This document shows positions 40,921 through 50,203 of a DNA stretch of 56,692 bases, one piece after another; position 1 is the stretch's first letter; each line of letters opens with the position of its first letter. The stretch spans positions 1 through 56,692 of the forward strand of contig JAZOVZ010000027.1 in the NCBI GenBank assembly GCA_045658965.1. The letters are read 5' to 3'. The DNA is from SVQP01 sp045658965. Its GTDB lineage: Bacteria > Bacillota > Clostridia > Oscillospirales > CAG-272. The notes beneath the pieces are model-generated. The model was not told the DNA's origin and did not search any database. It was given only the letters and a program-made list of their open reading frames with translations. The position numbers and the translations under genes were made by a program.

Positions 40921-43269
40921 ATGAAAACACTCAACAGGATCATTCCTATTCTGCTGTCCCTTGCACTGTGCGTCATGTTTGCCCTATCAATCGCAGATGC
41001 GCACGAGGTCAGGCAGGATACCGAATTTAATCAAAACAACATCCTGGCACACGTGGAAAAGCTTTCGGAAAACGGTCCGCGATCGATTGTGGACACGGAG
41101 GCGAATCAAAAAGCGCTTGACTACATTGTTTCCGAGGTGGAGCGTTACGGTGTGGTGCAGGGGGACGTAACAAACGTACCCGCATACCTGGTGCAGGATT
41201 TCGTGGCTTCCGACGCAGCAGGACGATTCCAAAATCGTCATCTCAAAAACGTGATCGTCCACATCCCCGCCAATGCGGAAAATCCGAGCAATCAGGCCAT
41301 CATGTTCATGGGGCATACCGACTCGGTTCCCATGGGTCAAGGTGCCTCCGACGATGGTGTTGCCTGCTCGGTGATGCTGGAGGCAATCCGCTGCTATCTT
41401 GACAAAATGGAAAACGGTTACAGCCTGACACATGATCTGGTATTCTGCTTTGTCAATGGAGAAGAATTCGAACTGTGCGGATCGAGAGCCCTGATGAACG
41501 AATTTCAGGGTTTTGACAACGTGATCGACCGTATCCGCTTTGGCACTAACTTGGAGTCGCGCGGTACACAGGGCACGCTGATCATGTTTGAAACCTCTGC
41601 CAACAACTACAATACAGTCAAGCTTTTCACGCAGATCAACAAGAGCCTGTTTACTTGCTCTATTGCCACCATGGTATACGACGCCATGCACACCAACACA
41701 GACTTTTCCAATTTTAAGCAGGCTTATCAAGGGCTCAACGTTGCCAACATCCTCGGCAGTGAGAACTATCACACGCAAAACGACAATCCCGACAATGTCA
41801 AACTCACTTATCTTTCCCAGCAGGCGCAGATTGTGGACGCACTGATCGACAAGCTGGCAAACTACGACCTTGACAGCCTGTACGATACCGAAGAATCCGC
41901 GATCTTTTTCTCTTACCTCAATATCACTACCATAGTATATAATCATGCCGCTGCCATCATCACGGCAACGATTCTGATCGTCATGCTCACAGCCAACATT
42001 CTGCTTTCAGCTCTGTGGCGCAAGCAGAAGAACGCGGGCAAGACCGCAGAAGCCTTGGTGGTGCTGGTGGCGGGCATCGCCTGGAGTGCAGTGCTTGCCT
42101 GGGGTTGCTCTTACCTGTTCTCACTGATTGCTGCGCTGGCCGGTGTGATCGATTTTCACATGATCGGCACCGTCACTTACTCCAATACCACCATTGTCAT
42201 CGGCATTGGACTTCTGACGCTGGGCACTTGCGCTCTCGTAACGCATTTTGCCACCAAATGGCTGGAACTTGAGCACCGCGATATCACACGCGCCTTTGCT
42301 TATCTGCACGCCTTGCTTGGTATCGTGCTCTCGTTCGTGCTGCCCGATGCAAGCTACCTGTTCGTATTCAGCGGCATTCTGCTCATGGCAAACGAGCTTG
42401 CCATCACGCTTTGCCGCAAGCACGATCTTTCTCTGTGGCACGGTGAGCTTTTGGCAATCGCACTCCATATGCCCGTCATCATACCCGTCATATTGCTTGC
42501 TGTCTCGGCGTTGGGGCTGGATATAGCCGAGGTATACGGTGCGGTCTTTGCACTCGGCATTTTCCCGGTCGCAGTCTGCACCATACCCGCCATGTCCCAC
42601 TTCTCACTGCGCTCATTGTGGCGCTCCATTCGTAAAAAAGAACACAAGGTTTCCCCTGCAGAGGGTGCCGTACACGTCATTTCCATCGCACTTGTGCTGT
42701 TTTTAGCGGTCAGCCTTTCTTCGCATGATGCCAGCGTCAACCTGCAGGGCAGACAGAGTATTGCCCTCCTGCCTTTTGACGATGCGCTGATTTACGTGCT
42801 GGATGAAAACGGTGAAGCTGAATACCGCATTTACGATCTCAACGCCAAGAATGCCCTGGAGACCTATGCCCCCAAGATGACCTGGGCGGGCGATCATTAC
42901 GCAGGCAAGGGCGAGCAAAAGCCGATCTCGCTCTCCCTGCTCTGCTCTTCCGAGGGCAATGTGATCCACATCAAGAAAAACACCGATGACTCCTTAGTTT
43001 ACCTGGACTTCTCCGAAATCAACGCTACCTCCTTTACCGTGGATGATGGCATAACCAAACAAACCTATGTCTTTTCAGAGGATGTACACACCATCGAGCT
43101 GCACAGTGATTGCACGGTCACTCTCAACGACGGAACGGCAAAGGTAGCCTGCAAGGAGGTCATACGCGACTATGATATCCTGATCCCCGCAGAATATGAA
43201 ACCGATGCAGAGCAGCTACATTTCAATTTGTGGCTGACTGCAGAATTTTCTCTTGCAAAAATTTCATAA
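40921..43269 (+). CDS. M28-family metallopeptidase with C-terminal multi-pass membrane domain
   Basis: The 782-residue protein has an N-terminal signal-anchor (residues about 5-26). An M28 aminopeptidase domain follows (about 30-320) with MGHTDSVPMGQGASDDGVA (H132, D134, D144/D145) and VNGEEFELCGSRA (E181/E182), the zinc ligands and catalytic acid of the family. About eight or nine membrane helices lie between about 340 and 610. A soluble beta-rich C-terminus closes the protein. This layout recalls the vacuolar membrane protease and Fxna group. The peptidase side should be extracytoplasmic. I start at ATG 40921 with GGAG 8 bp upstream; the earlier in-frame ATG lacks a site. It could cleave peptides for uptake. 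Monocistronic. Confidence 0.85.
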   Translation: MKTLNRIIPILLSLALCVMFALSIADAHEVRQDTEFNQNNILAHVEKLSENGPRSIVDTEANQKALDYIVSEVERYGVVQGDVTNVPAYLVQDFVASDAAGRFQNRHLKNVIVHIPANAENPSNQAIMFMGHTDSVPMGQGASDDGVACSVMLEAIRCYLDKMENGYSLTHDLVFCFVNGEEFELCGSRALMNEFQGFDNVIDRIRFGTNLESRGTQGTLIMFETSANNYNTVKLFTQINKSLFTCSIATMVYDAMHTNTDFSNFKQAYQGLNVANILGSENYHTQNDNPDNVKLTYLSQQAQIVDALIDKLANYDLDSLYDTEESAIFFSYLNITTIVYNHAAAIITATILIVMLTANILLSALWRKQKNAGKTAEALVVLVAGIAWSAVLAWGCSYLFSLIAALAGVIDFHMIGTVTYSNTTIVIGIGLLTLGTCALVTHFATKWLELEHRDITRAFAYLHALLGIVLSFVLPDASYLFVFSGILLMANELAITLCRKHDLSLWHGELLAIALHMPVIIPVILLAVSALGLDIAEVYGAVFALGIFPVAVCTIPAMSHFSLRSLWRSIRKKEHKVSPAEGAVHVISIALVLFLAVSLSSHDASVNLQGRQSIALLPFDDALIYVLDENGEAEYRIYDLNAKNALETYAPKMTWAGDHYAGKGEQKPISLSLLCSSEGNVIHIKKNTDDSLVYLDFSEINATSFTVDDGITKQTYVFSEDVHTIELHSDCTVTLNDGTAKVACKEVIRDYDILIPAEYETDAEQLHFNLWLTAEFSLAKIS

Positions 43270-43281
43270 TGCATTACAGTT

Positions 43282-43316
43282 TTCCAAAATTTTGTTGTCT
43301 ACATAAGTGAAGGGCT
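43282..43316 (+). promoter_or_regulatory. Conserved upstream box of sigma/anti-sigma pair 1
   Basis: TTTGTTGTCTACATAAGTGAAGGG-type sequence (the core TTGTTG, CTAC, AAGTGAAGGG) is shared almost word for word with 46411-46436 before pair 2. It is followed in both by CAATTCT and CAAAGGAGGTGTG. No good sigma-A hexamers are seen, so an autoregulated ECF promoter is inferred. Confidence 0.5.
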
Positions 43317-43347
43317 CTTTTCAATTCTCATCAAAGGAGGTGTGTTT

Positions 43348-43932
43348 ATGAAGCATTCGACAGACGGTCATCTTGCCGACGGGCAGATCATTGCGCTGTA
43401 CAATGAGCGCAACGAGCGCGCGATCAAGGAAACAGACGCAAAATACCGCACGCAGCTGCTCATGGTGGCACGCAGCGTCCTGCACGATATGCGGGATTGC
43501 GAGGAATGTTTGAATGACACCTACGTGCGCGTTTGGAATTCGATTCCGCCCGCTTGCCCCAACTCGCTGCGCGCGTTTTTGATCTCGGTCGTGCGTCGCA
43601 CCGCTTTCAACCGCTACAAGGCGGCAAAGCGCAAAAAGCGCATACCGTCCGAAATGGTCAGCTCCCTGACCGATCTTGACGACATGCTTGCCGACTCGGA
43701 CGCATTTTACACCGAGCAACAGGCAAACGCGCTGGGCGAGCTGCTCAGCGAATTCACAAACACGCTATCTGACCGTCGGACCTTCATTTTTATGAGCAGA
43801 TACTACCTCTGCCGCCCCATTGCGGAAATTGCGCGCAAGCTGGGGTGCAGCGAATCCACGGTCAACAAGGAAATTGCCGCCATCAAGCAAGAGCTGCGGC
43901 AGATTTTGGAAAGCGAGGGTTATTTGAAATGA
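43348..43932 (+). CDS. ECF sigma factor, pair 1
   Basis: The 194-residue protein has sigma region 2 (NERAIKETDAKYRTQLLMVA, then ECLNDTYVRVWNSIPPACP) and region 4 (RPIAEIARKLGCSESTVNKE, then IAAIKQELRQ). The length is normal for an ECF factor. I use ATG 43348 with AAAGGAGG 7 bp upstream; an in-frame GTG two codons earlier is too close to it. The stop overlaps the next start (ATGA), so the partner is translationally coupled. It is a close paralogue of the sigma factor of pair 2. It directs polymerase in response to a signal passed through the partner, which is inferred. Confidence 0.93.
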   Translation: MKHSTDGHLADGQIIALYNERNERAIKETDAKYRTQLLMVARSVLHDMRDCEECLNDTYVRVWNSIPPACPNSLRAFLISVVRRTAFNRYKAAKRKKRIPSEMVSSLTDLDDMLADSDAFYTEQQANALGELLSEFTNTLSDRRTFIFMSRYYLCRPIAEIARKLGCSESTVNKEIAAIKQELRQILESEGYLK

Positions 43933-46103
43933 TGCATAAGGATCTATTTTCGGACGGCGTTGCACGCATTGACTCCGATGCGGTGGAACGCTTGCTCCAA
44001 ATTGAGCAGGAGCTCGCGCGGCGCGCTGCAAGGCGCAGACGCGGACGCATCCTCTCTGTTTTAGCCGCTGCGCTGTTGAGCGTCATGCTTGTGTCTGTTT
44101 TGCTGATCGTGCCGTTCATCCCCAAAACGCTGGAGCTGGATTACCAGCCCTCCAAGGGCATGCCCGAACGCGTTTGGGTGTATTACGTAAACGAAAACGG
44201 AAAGCAAAAGCGCGAGCTGGTAAAGCAGCCGCAGGGTGCGCAAAACGTATTTACCTCATGGAAGCACCTCAACACGGTTGACAACGAGGTGCAGCTGCTG
44301 GACTACACCGTGACCACCGAGCCGACGTCAAGCACAACGGTTGTGCCGAACACGCTGTGGGAATTTTTGCAGCAGGAGCTTGCGGGCGGGCTGAAAACCG
44401 TAACCGCCACACTCTCTCCCGAGATCACGTCTTACGAAAACTATGACGCACTCATTGAGTCGCTAATCGATACACTTGCCAAGTACGCAGGGGTTGTCCC
44501 CGAGCAGGTCAAGATTCTGATCGACGGTGAGCAGATCGGCATTGCAGGCACGCTGCAATTCTATCACAGCCTGCAAGACGGCAGCGCGTTCGTGCTTGCC
44601 GTCACGGCAGGAAGCAAGCTGGAGATCACAGTGGGCATGACCAACGTGTCCGATCAGAATATTGAATTTACCGGCTCGTGGATGGCGTTTGCACCGAGTG
44701 CCATTCTCACTATGGGCAACACGGCAGTGATTGCGCATGAGGACTTCCCCATGACCGAGGAATATCAGAAATACATCCTTGCGCCCGGTGAGAGCCGCGA
44801 GATCACCTACACCTTCCCCATTCCCGAGAACGCAGCCCGCGGTGAATACGATCTGCTGGTCACGTTTGGTGAGCAGGACTTCGTTTTTGAAAAAGCCGTG
44901 CAGGTGATTGACTCTACTACAACCGGAACTGAATACAGTGACTTTGCCGCATTCTTGAAGCAATACGGCTTTTCCTCTGCTGATCCCGCAGAGTTCAAGC
45001 AGGCTGTGGCAAGCTTGAAATATCAGGGCACAGGCGTGTTTGATCTGATGATCCAAGCAGGTGCATCTGTTTCTTCGGGTGATATCGAGGGTGATATCTG
45101 GCGTGGCGATCTGTTTAATTATGAATATGCGACATTCCAATTGGACAGCCAGATTCGTTCACAAACAAACGTCTTTACAGCTACGGTGCTGCCCGACGGC
45201 ATGGAACTCCCCTGCGGAATCAGACTCGACCACTCGCTGATCGATGCACTGTTCCATATTGGGGTAAGTAGCAGCATCGCACAGCAGGTGATCGATGTGG
45301 GACAGGACGTCTTAATTTCGGGCTATGAGAAAAACGGTGTTTGGTTGCAATTTGACGGCAACTATATGGTGATCGCATACACCAACACGAAAGCGGTCAT
45401 CGTGCCCGGACAAAACGGCAGCAGACAATCCACAATATACACCGTGAAGCTGTATTATACAGCCGACACGGGTACGTTTACCCATTTCAAGATTGAAGCA
45501 AATGCCCAAACAAAACAGCCGGGAATATTTGAGGGCACGCCGACCTTCACCTATATCCTTGGAGAAGAGGTAGATCTGGTGATCTCGGGCGAAGACGCGA
45601 CCAAGCTGCTGGATATTCTCAACAATGGCGAGTGGGTCAATGAAATTCCGGTATATGATGAGGGTCCCGGCTCTTCCTGCCGGATAGGCGATTATACGCT
45701 GCATTACACAGAAGGCTATTTTATGATCAACCGTCACTCGCTGGAGCTGACGCAAGAGCAAATGATATTTGTGGAAAATCTGATTGAACGTCCCCAATCG
45801 TCAAATACCCTCAGCGGTCCGATCACAGTATCCCCTTATTCCATATCGAACATAGAATATAAGCTGAATGAGGAGGATATATATCAATTGCTAACCATAC
45901 TCAATGGCGGTCCTTGGCAACAAGGTGCACTATTAGGCTTGGATCGCGACTACGGAATCACGATCGCGAAAAAAGCTTACAGCTACAGCGTCAGCGAAGG
46001 TATCTTGTTCAACAGCCAGCATTATCTGAGACTTTCCGAACAAGACAGACTTATTGTCAACGCGATATTGAAAAAATCCGGAGGCATATTAGCTCAAGAG
46101 TAA
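43929..46103 (+). CDS. Anti-sigma-like membrane sensor with large extracytoplasmic region, pair 1
   Basis: The 724-residue protein has a cytoplasmic N-terminus (1-40; DSDAVERLLQIEQELARR then an Arg-rich stop), one membrane helix (about 41-63) and about 660 extracytoplasmic residues. A VFTSWKHLNTVDNEVQLLDY domain follows the helix. Residues about 230-330 look like a BsuPI/Ig-like sandwich (GMTNVSDQ and LAPGESREITYTFPIPENAA). Two C-terminal modules of about 65 residues resemble each other (LLDILNNGEWVNE... and LLTILNGGPWQQG..., each ending in a LELTQEQ or LRLSEQD then VN/VE-xx-I pattern). No zinc anti-sigma motif (HxxxCxxC) is seen. The role is inferred from the coupled sigma gene and topology. 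Confidence 0.78.
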   Translation: MMHKDLFSDGVARIDSDAVERLLQIEQELARRAARRRRGRILSVLAAALLSVMLVSVLLIVPFIPKTLELDYQPSKGMPERVWVYYVNENGKQKRELVKQPQGAQNVFTSWKHLNTVDNEVQLLDYTVTTEPTSSTTVVPNTLWEFLQQELAGGLKTVTATLSPEITSYENYDALIESLIDTLAKYAGVVPEQVKILIDGEQIGIAGTLQFYHSLQDGSAFVLAVTAGSKLEITVGMTNVSDQNIEFTGSWMAFAPSAILTMGNTAVIAHEDFPMTEEYQKYILAPGESREITYTFPIPENAARGEYDLLVTFGEQDFVFEKAVQVIDSTTTGTEYSDFAAFLKQYGFSSADPAEFKQAVASLKYQGTGVFDLMIQAGASVSSGDIEGDIWRGDLFNYEYATFQLDSQIRSQTNVFTATVLPDGMELPCGIRLDHSLIDALFHIGVSSSIAQQVIDVGQDVLISGYEKNGVWLQFDGNYMVIAYTNTKAVIVPGQNGSRQSTIYTVKLYYTADTGTFTHFKIEANAQTKQPGIFEGTPTFTYILGEEVDLVISGEDATKLLDILNNGEWVNEIPVYDEGPGSSCRIGDYTLHYTEGYFMINRHSLELTQEQMIFVENLIERPQSSNTLSGPITVSPYSISNIEYKLNEEDIYQLLTILNGGPWQQGALLGLDRDYGITIAKKAYSYSVSEGILFNSQHYLRLSEQDRLIVNAILKKSGGILAQE

Positions 46104-46148
46104 AACAGTTTTTTGCGGCTACGTATGGTAAACCCAACCCTTTTCTTT

Positions 46149-46264
46149 GTAGGGGAGGCTATTAGCCTCCCGCCGGTAATGACATCGGGTATCCGTTTGG
46201 GTATCGGTATCGACATCTAACGCCGGCGGGAGGATGGATTTGTTTGCAAATAGTCCTCCCCTAC
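46149..46264. repeat. Pair of capped palindromic repeats, GAGG/CCTC variant
   Basis: GTAGGGGAGGCT...AGCCTCCCG (46149-46172) and the inverted CGGGAGGA...TCCTCCCCTAC (46227-46264) face each other across 54 bp that itself contains GGTATCGGTATCG-type repeats. Caps agree with other copies; the stem has changed from GCG/CGC to GAGG/CCTC with pairing kept. Confidence 0.85.
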
Positions 46265-46286
46265 AAGCATTGTTTAATAAATTTTG

Positions 46287-46313
46287 AAAAACCGCTCTTT
46301 CGAGCGGTTTTTA
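46287..46313. terminator. Terminator of pair 1
   Basis: AAAACCGCTC (46287-46296), loop TTTC, GAGCGGTTTT (46301-46310), then TTA. A hairpin with the same stem follows pair 2 at 50169-50194. Confidence 0.85.
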
Positions 46314-46410
46314 TGCTATAATAATCTCATAGGCGTTTTTTCTGTCCATCCTGTCGGAATATGAAAAATTTTTCGCTTATTTTCCAAAATCCTTTACACT
46401 TTTTTGGGCG

Positions 46411-46436
46411 TTTGTTGACTACTATAAGTGAAGGGC
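46411..46436 (+). promoter_or_regulatory. Conserved upstream box of sigma/anti-sigma pair 2
   Basis: TTTGTTGACTACTATAAGTG followed by AAGGGC matches the box before pair 1, with the downstream CAATTCT and CAAAGGAGGTGTG also conserved. Likely a promoter read by one or both ECF factors. Confidence 0.5.
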
Positions 46437-46466
46437 CTTTTCAATTCTTACCAAAGGAGGTGTGTT

Positions 46467-47051
46467 ATGAAATCAAGGACAAACAGTTCGCTGAGCGATC
46501 AAGAGATCATAGAGCTTTACCGGCAGCGCAACGAGCGCGCGATCAAGGAAACAGACCGCGCCTATCGCACGCAGCTGCTGAGTGCTGCAAGAAACCTTTT
46601 GCAGGACGCGCGGGACGTTGAGGAAGCCTTAAACGATACATACGTGCGCGTATGGAATTCCATTCCGCCTGCAAGCCCCGACAGCTTAAAGGCGTTTGTG
46701 CTCTCGATCATGCGCAAAACCGCCATTAACCGCTACCGCGCAAACACAAGGCAAAAGCGCATCCCTGCCGAGCTGGTCTCTTCCCTTTCAGAGCTTGGAG
46801 ACATGCTCTCGGACGGTGACAGCTTTCATACCGAGCAACAGTCGCGCGAGCTGGGCGAAATTCTGACCGCTTTCGTCAACACGCTGACCGACCGTAAGGC
46901 ATTCATTTTTATGAGCAGATACTACCTCTGCCGCCCCATTACGGAAATTGCGCAAAAACTGGGGTGCAGCCAATCCACGGTCAACAAAGAGATTGCCGCC
47001 ATCAAGCAGGATCTGCGGCAGCTTTTGGAAAGTGAGGGTTATCAAGTATGA
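46467..47051 (+). CDS. ECF sigma factor, pair 2
   Basis: The 194-residue protein is the same length as the sigma factor of pair 1 and similar throughout: RNERAIKETDRAYRTQLLSA, EALNDTYVRVWNSIPPASP in region 2 and RPITEIAQKLGCSQSTVNKE in region 4. The recognition helix differs only slightly (SQSTVNKE for SESTVNKE), so both probably read the same promoters. The ATG at 46467 has AAAGGAGG 6 bp upstream. The stop overlaps the next start (ATGA). Confidence 0.93.
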   Translation: MKSRTNSSLSDQEIIELYRQRNERAIKETDRAYRTQLLSAARNLLQDARDVEEALNDTYVRVWNSIPPASPDSLKAFVLSIMRKTAINRYRANTRQKRIPAELVSSLSELGDMLSDGDSFHTEQQSRELGEILTAFVNTLTDRKAFIFMSRYYLCRPITEIAQKLGCSQSTVNKEIAAIKQDLRQLLESEGYQV

Positions 47052-49741
47052 AAAAACAACTATTCACAGACGGCATCAGCTACATCGACGTGGATGCGGT
47101 TGAGCGTCTGTTACAAATTGAACAAGACCTGCAAAGGCGAAAGATACGGCAAAGGCGCACGCGGCTGCTGATTATCCCTGCCGCCGCATTGCTTGCTTTG
47201 CTTGTGTGCATGACCGCAGTCATCATTCCCTTTATCCCCAAAACGCTGGAGCTGGATTACCAGCCCTCCAAGGGCATGCCCGAACGCGTTTGGGTGTATT
47301 ACGTAAACGAAAACGGAAAGCAAAAGCGCGAACTGGTAAAGCAGCCGCAGGGTGCGCAAAACGTATTTACCTCCTGGAAGCACCTCAACACGGTTGACAA
47401 CGAGGTGCAGCTGCTGGACTACACCGTGACCACCGAGCCGACGTCAAGCACAACGGTCGTGCCCGACACGCTGTGGGAATCTTTGCTGCAAATGCTTGAC
47501 AAGACAGGCGAGCAAACCATCGTGACCGCCAAGATCTCGGCAGGCATCACGTCTTACGAAAACTGCGACGCGCTGATCGAGTCGCTAATCGATACACTTG
47601 CCAAGTACGCAGGGGTTGCCCCCGAGCAGGTCAAGATTCTGATCGACGGTGAGCAGGTCGGCATTGTCGGCACGCTGCAATTCTATCACAGCCTGCAAGA
47701 CGGCAGCGCAATTGTGGTTGCCACCGGCGGATCCACACTGGAGATCACGGTGGGCATGACCAACATTTCGGACGAGATCATTCATTATACCGGCTCGTCC
47801 AGCGCATTCGTGCCCGACGCAACGCTGCGCATGGGAAATACCGTCATTGAGCACGAAATTCGCCCCTTCACTGAGGACGAAGCGCACCTCACCCTTGCCC
47901 CCGGCGAGAGCCGCGAGATCACCTATACCTTCCCCATTCCCGAAAACGCAGCCCGCGGTGAATACGATCTGCTCGTTACGTTTGACGGGCAAGACTTCGT
48001 CTTTGAAAAAGCCGTGCACGTGATAGGCGAATACCTCGCCCCCACAGACGTCGCAGCAGAATTCCAAGAATTTATGCTCAAATACGGCTTCTGCACCACC
48101 GACCCCACGCAGTTCCGCGAAGCCGTAGAGCAGCTTTCCTTTACCGGCATGAATCTCTTTGATATCATGACTGCAGCACGATTCGATTATGCCGAGGGCT
48201 ACAGCGGTGAAGAACACGGCTCCCAGTGGTTCGCATACGGATATAAGACTCTACCAAACGGCAACAGCAACAATTATTTTGTTGCCAAGAAGATTCCGGA
48301 CGACATGCGTTTACCGTGCGGAATTACCTTTGCCGACACGCTCTACCATTCGCTTTGCAAAATGGGACTTACCGACTTTGAGGCAGAAGAGATCATTGCT
48401 CGCCTGGAAATAGGCGACGAACAGCAGATCTATCTTGGGAATAACGGTCTCTACCTCACGCGCGACCAAGAGGGCAACTATATCATGCGTTACAGTACAC
48501 TGACCGTCCTCTCTTCGAGCAATTATCCCGCATATAGTCTTGACATCATCTACTCCCACGCAGAAATGATCGCCCAACTCTTCTTAGTCAAGGCAGGCGT
48601 TGGCAACTTCTCCACCGATGCGTTTACTGCACCCATCACGGTTGCACCGCTCACATATGAAAATCCCGACAGAGAGCTGGACGATGCGGACGCGCAAACG
48701 CTGATCGACATATTCTACGGCTATGGTGGCACGTGGAATAATGGCGGCGTGGACGTGGAATTTGACTACCGCATCACGAGCAACGGAATGGTATTTAGCT
48801 ACAGCACGCGCGCGGGCGTTCTTGCAGACAGCGGCGGATATATCGCTCTTTCTAACGAACACCGCCTGATTGTTAACGAGATCGTCACCAAGGGCAACTA
48901 TCAGCCCAATTTTGAAAATATTTCGTTTATAGAAGCGCCTGACGGCAGTACGCGCCAATATTACCTACCCATGTCCGTTGCGCTGCAAATCACGCATGCG
49001 CTCAACAGCGCGGAATGGCATGACGGAAGCGTTGAGCTTGAGCCCTTGCTGTGGTTTGACTGCGACGGCAAACGGGTAGGTTATGACAACGGCTTGTTCT
49101 TTACCACGCAGCACTATTGGTACGCGGATAACTACACCGAGGATTGTATCAATGCCCTGCAGGATGCGGTCATAGGTATGCGCACAAAAGAATACGACGC
49201 CATCATCTACTATGCAGGCACGTATTACGGGCATAGCGCGGCTGTGGACGAAAAGCTGAATGGCACAATGGACTTTTCCATGAATATAGCCCCCCAGCCG
49301 CTCGAAGATATTTTGTTTGCCTATAACGACAAGCAGGCAGTAGATGCGTTGGGCTTTATCGTGGATTGCAAAAATGCCGTGGACAAGGGCGTTCTGCTCA
49401 CGGACAACGGCGCGTATTTTGAGCGCATCGTCGAGATCAAGCCGAATTTCGGCAATGGTGAGGTCAAGCTGATCAGAACCCCTGCAGGCGAGCCTCCCAT
49501 CGGCGCATTAACAGAAGAGGACGCACAGACGCTGCGCGAGATCTTCCAAAGAGCGGAATTTACGTATAGCTTCGGGGATCATGATGCCGTATATGAAACA
49601 ACCCTTGAGATCGGCGGCTATACCATCGCCTACCTCTCCGCTTGGGGTGACGCCAAAATCGGGAACCTCAAGGCTACCCTTTCCGAGCAGGATACCCAAA
49701 CGGTTGCTGAAATTCTCGGTGGATACATCAACGTGGAATAA
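47048..49741 (+). CDS. Anti-sigma-like membrane sensor with large extracytoplasmic region, pair 2
   Basis: The 897-residue protein has the layout of the pair 1 partner: cytoplasmic DVDAVERLLQIEQDLQRR, one membrane helix (about 39-62), the SWKHLNTVDNEVQLLDY domain, an Ig/BsuPI-like sandwich (LAPGESREITYTFPIPENAA) and a longer C-terminal part. At least three C-terminal units resemble the 65-residue modules of pair 1 (LIDIFYGYGGTWNNG, HALNSAEWHDGSVE and LREIFQRAEFTYSFG, with LSNEHRLIVNEIV or LSEQDTQTVAEIL ends). DNA at 47234-47480 and 47579-47709 is nearly identical to the pair 1 gene, while flanks have diverged. No ligand is known. Confidence 0.78.
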   Translation: MKKQLFTDGISYIDVDAVERLLQIEQDLQRRKIRQRRTRLLIIPAAALLALLVCMTAVIIPFIPKTLELDYQPSKGMPERVWVYYVNENGKQKRELVKQPQGAQNVFTSWKHLNTVDNEVQLLDYTVTTEPTSSTTVVPDTLWESLLQMLDKTGEQTIVTAKISAGITSYENCDALIESLIDTLAKYAGVAPEQVKILIDGEQVGIVGTLQFYHSLQDGSAIVVATGGSTLEITVGMTNISDEIIHYTGSSSAFVPDATLRMGNTVIEHEIRPFTEDEAHLTLAPGESREITYTFPIPENAARGEYDLLVTFDGQDFVFEKAVHVIGEYLAPTDVAAEFQEFMLKYGFCTTDPTQFREAVEQLSFTGMNLFDIMTAARFDYAEGYSGEEHGSQWFAYGYKTLPNGNSNNYFVAKKIPDDMRLPCGITFADTLYHSLCKMGLTDFEAEEIIARLEIGDEQQIYLGNNGLYLTRDQEGNYIMRYSTLTVLSSSNYPAYSLDIIYSHAEMIAQLFLVKAGVGNFSTDAFTAPITVAPLTYENPDRELDDADAQTLIDIFYGYGGTWNNGGVDVEFDYRITSNGMVFSYSTRAGVLADSGGYIALSNEHRLIVNEIVTKGNYQPNFENISFIEAPDGSTRQYYLPMSVALQITHALNSAEWHDGSVELEPLLWFDCDGKRVGYDNGLFFTTQHYWYADNYTEDCINALQDAVIGMRTKEYDAIIYYAGTYYGHSAAVDEKLNGTMDFSMNIAPQPLEDILFAYNDKQAVDALGFIVDCKNAVDKGVLLTDNGAYFERIVEIKPNFGNGEVKLIRTPAGEPPIGALTEEDAQTLREIFQRAEFTYSFGDHDAVYETTLEIGGYTIAYLSAWGDAKIGNLKATLSEQDTQTVAEILGGYINVE

Positions 49742-49756
49742 TGCTCGCCCCCCTAC

Positions 49757-50127
49757 GTGTCATCCTGAGCGCAGGGCGTAGCCCGAAGTCGAACTTTTGC
49801 GGCATGGAGTATCCGTCGCGCAAGCAGGATACGGAATAGAGCAAAAGCGCGAATGCTCGCCAAGGCGAGCGAGCGGGATCTCCGATGATTTTCCTCAATG
49901 TCTGCTCAGCCTTTGTTACATTTTCGCAGTGATCCCAACCCGATTGCATTCCAATGTGACTTTGTGTGAGCAAGCGTGTCATAAACCGTTCGCAGATCCC
50001 TTCCTCATCCGTGCTTCGCACGACCTCGTCGGTTTTGCTTCACTCCGCTCTGCTGCGTTTCGCAAAACTTCGACTTCGTTCCATTTCGCAACCCGTTGCG
50101 AAATTCCACTTCGCTCAGGATGACACA
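49757..50127. repeat. Element bounded by inverted TGTCATCCTGAGC ends
   Basis: The left end TGTCATCCTGAGC recurs as its reverse complement GCTCAGGATGACA at the right end. Inside are smaller stems (GCTCGC-CAAG-GCGAGC) and TTCGCAAA/TTTCGCAACC-type repeats. It resembles widely scattered bacterial repeats with this terminal word. Confidence 0.65.
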
Positions 50128-50168
50128 TTGTGGGATGCGGGTCTTGCTCTCATTACAATAAAATACAG

Positions 50169-50194
50169 AAAAACCGCTCGAAAGAGCGGTTTTT
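50169..50194. terminator. Terminator between pair 2 and the MFS gene
   Basis: AAACCGCTC (50171-50179), loop GAAA, GAGCGGTTT (50184-50192), then TTCC, with A-rich sequence on the left. Confidence 0.8.
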
Positions 50195-50203
50195 CCTTTT
50201 ATG

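Larger units (their letters stand above)
46104..46466. other. Gap between pair 1 and pair 2
   Basis: The 363-bp gap holds two capped palindromic repeats (46149-46264), a terminator (46287-46313) and the upstream box of pair 2. No gene is visible. Confidence 0.6.
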
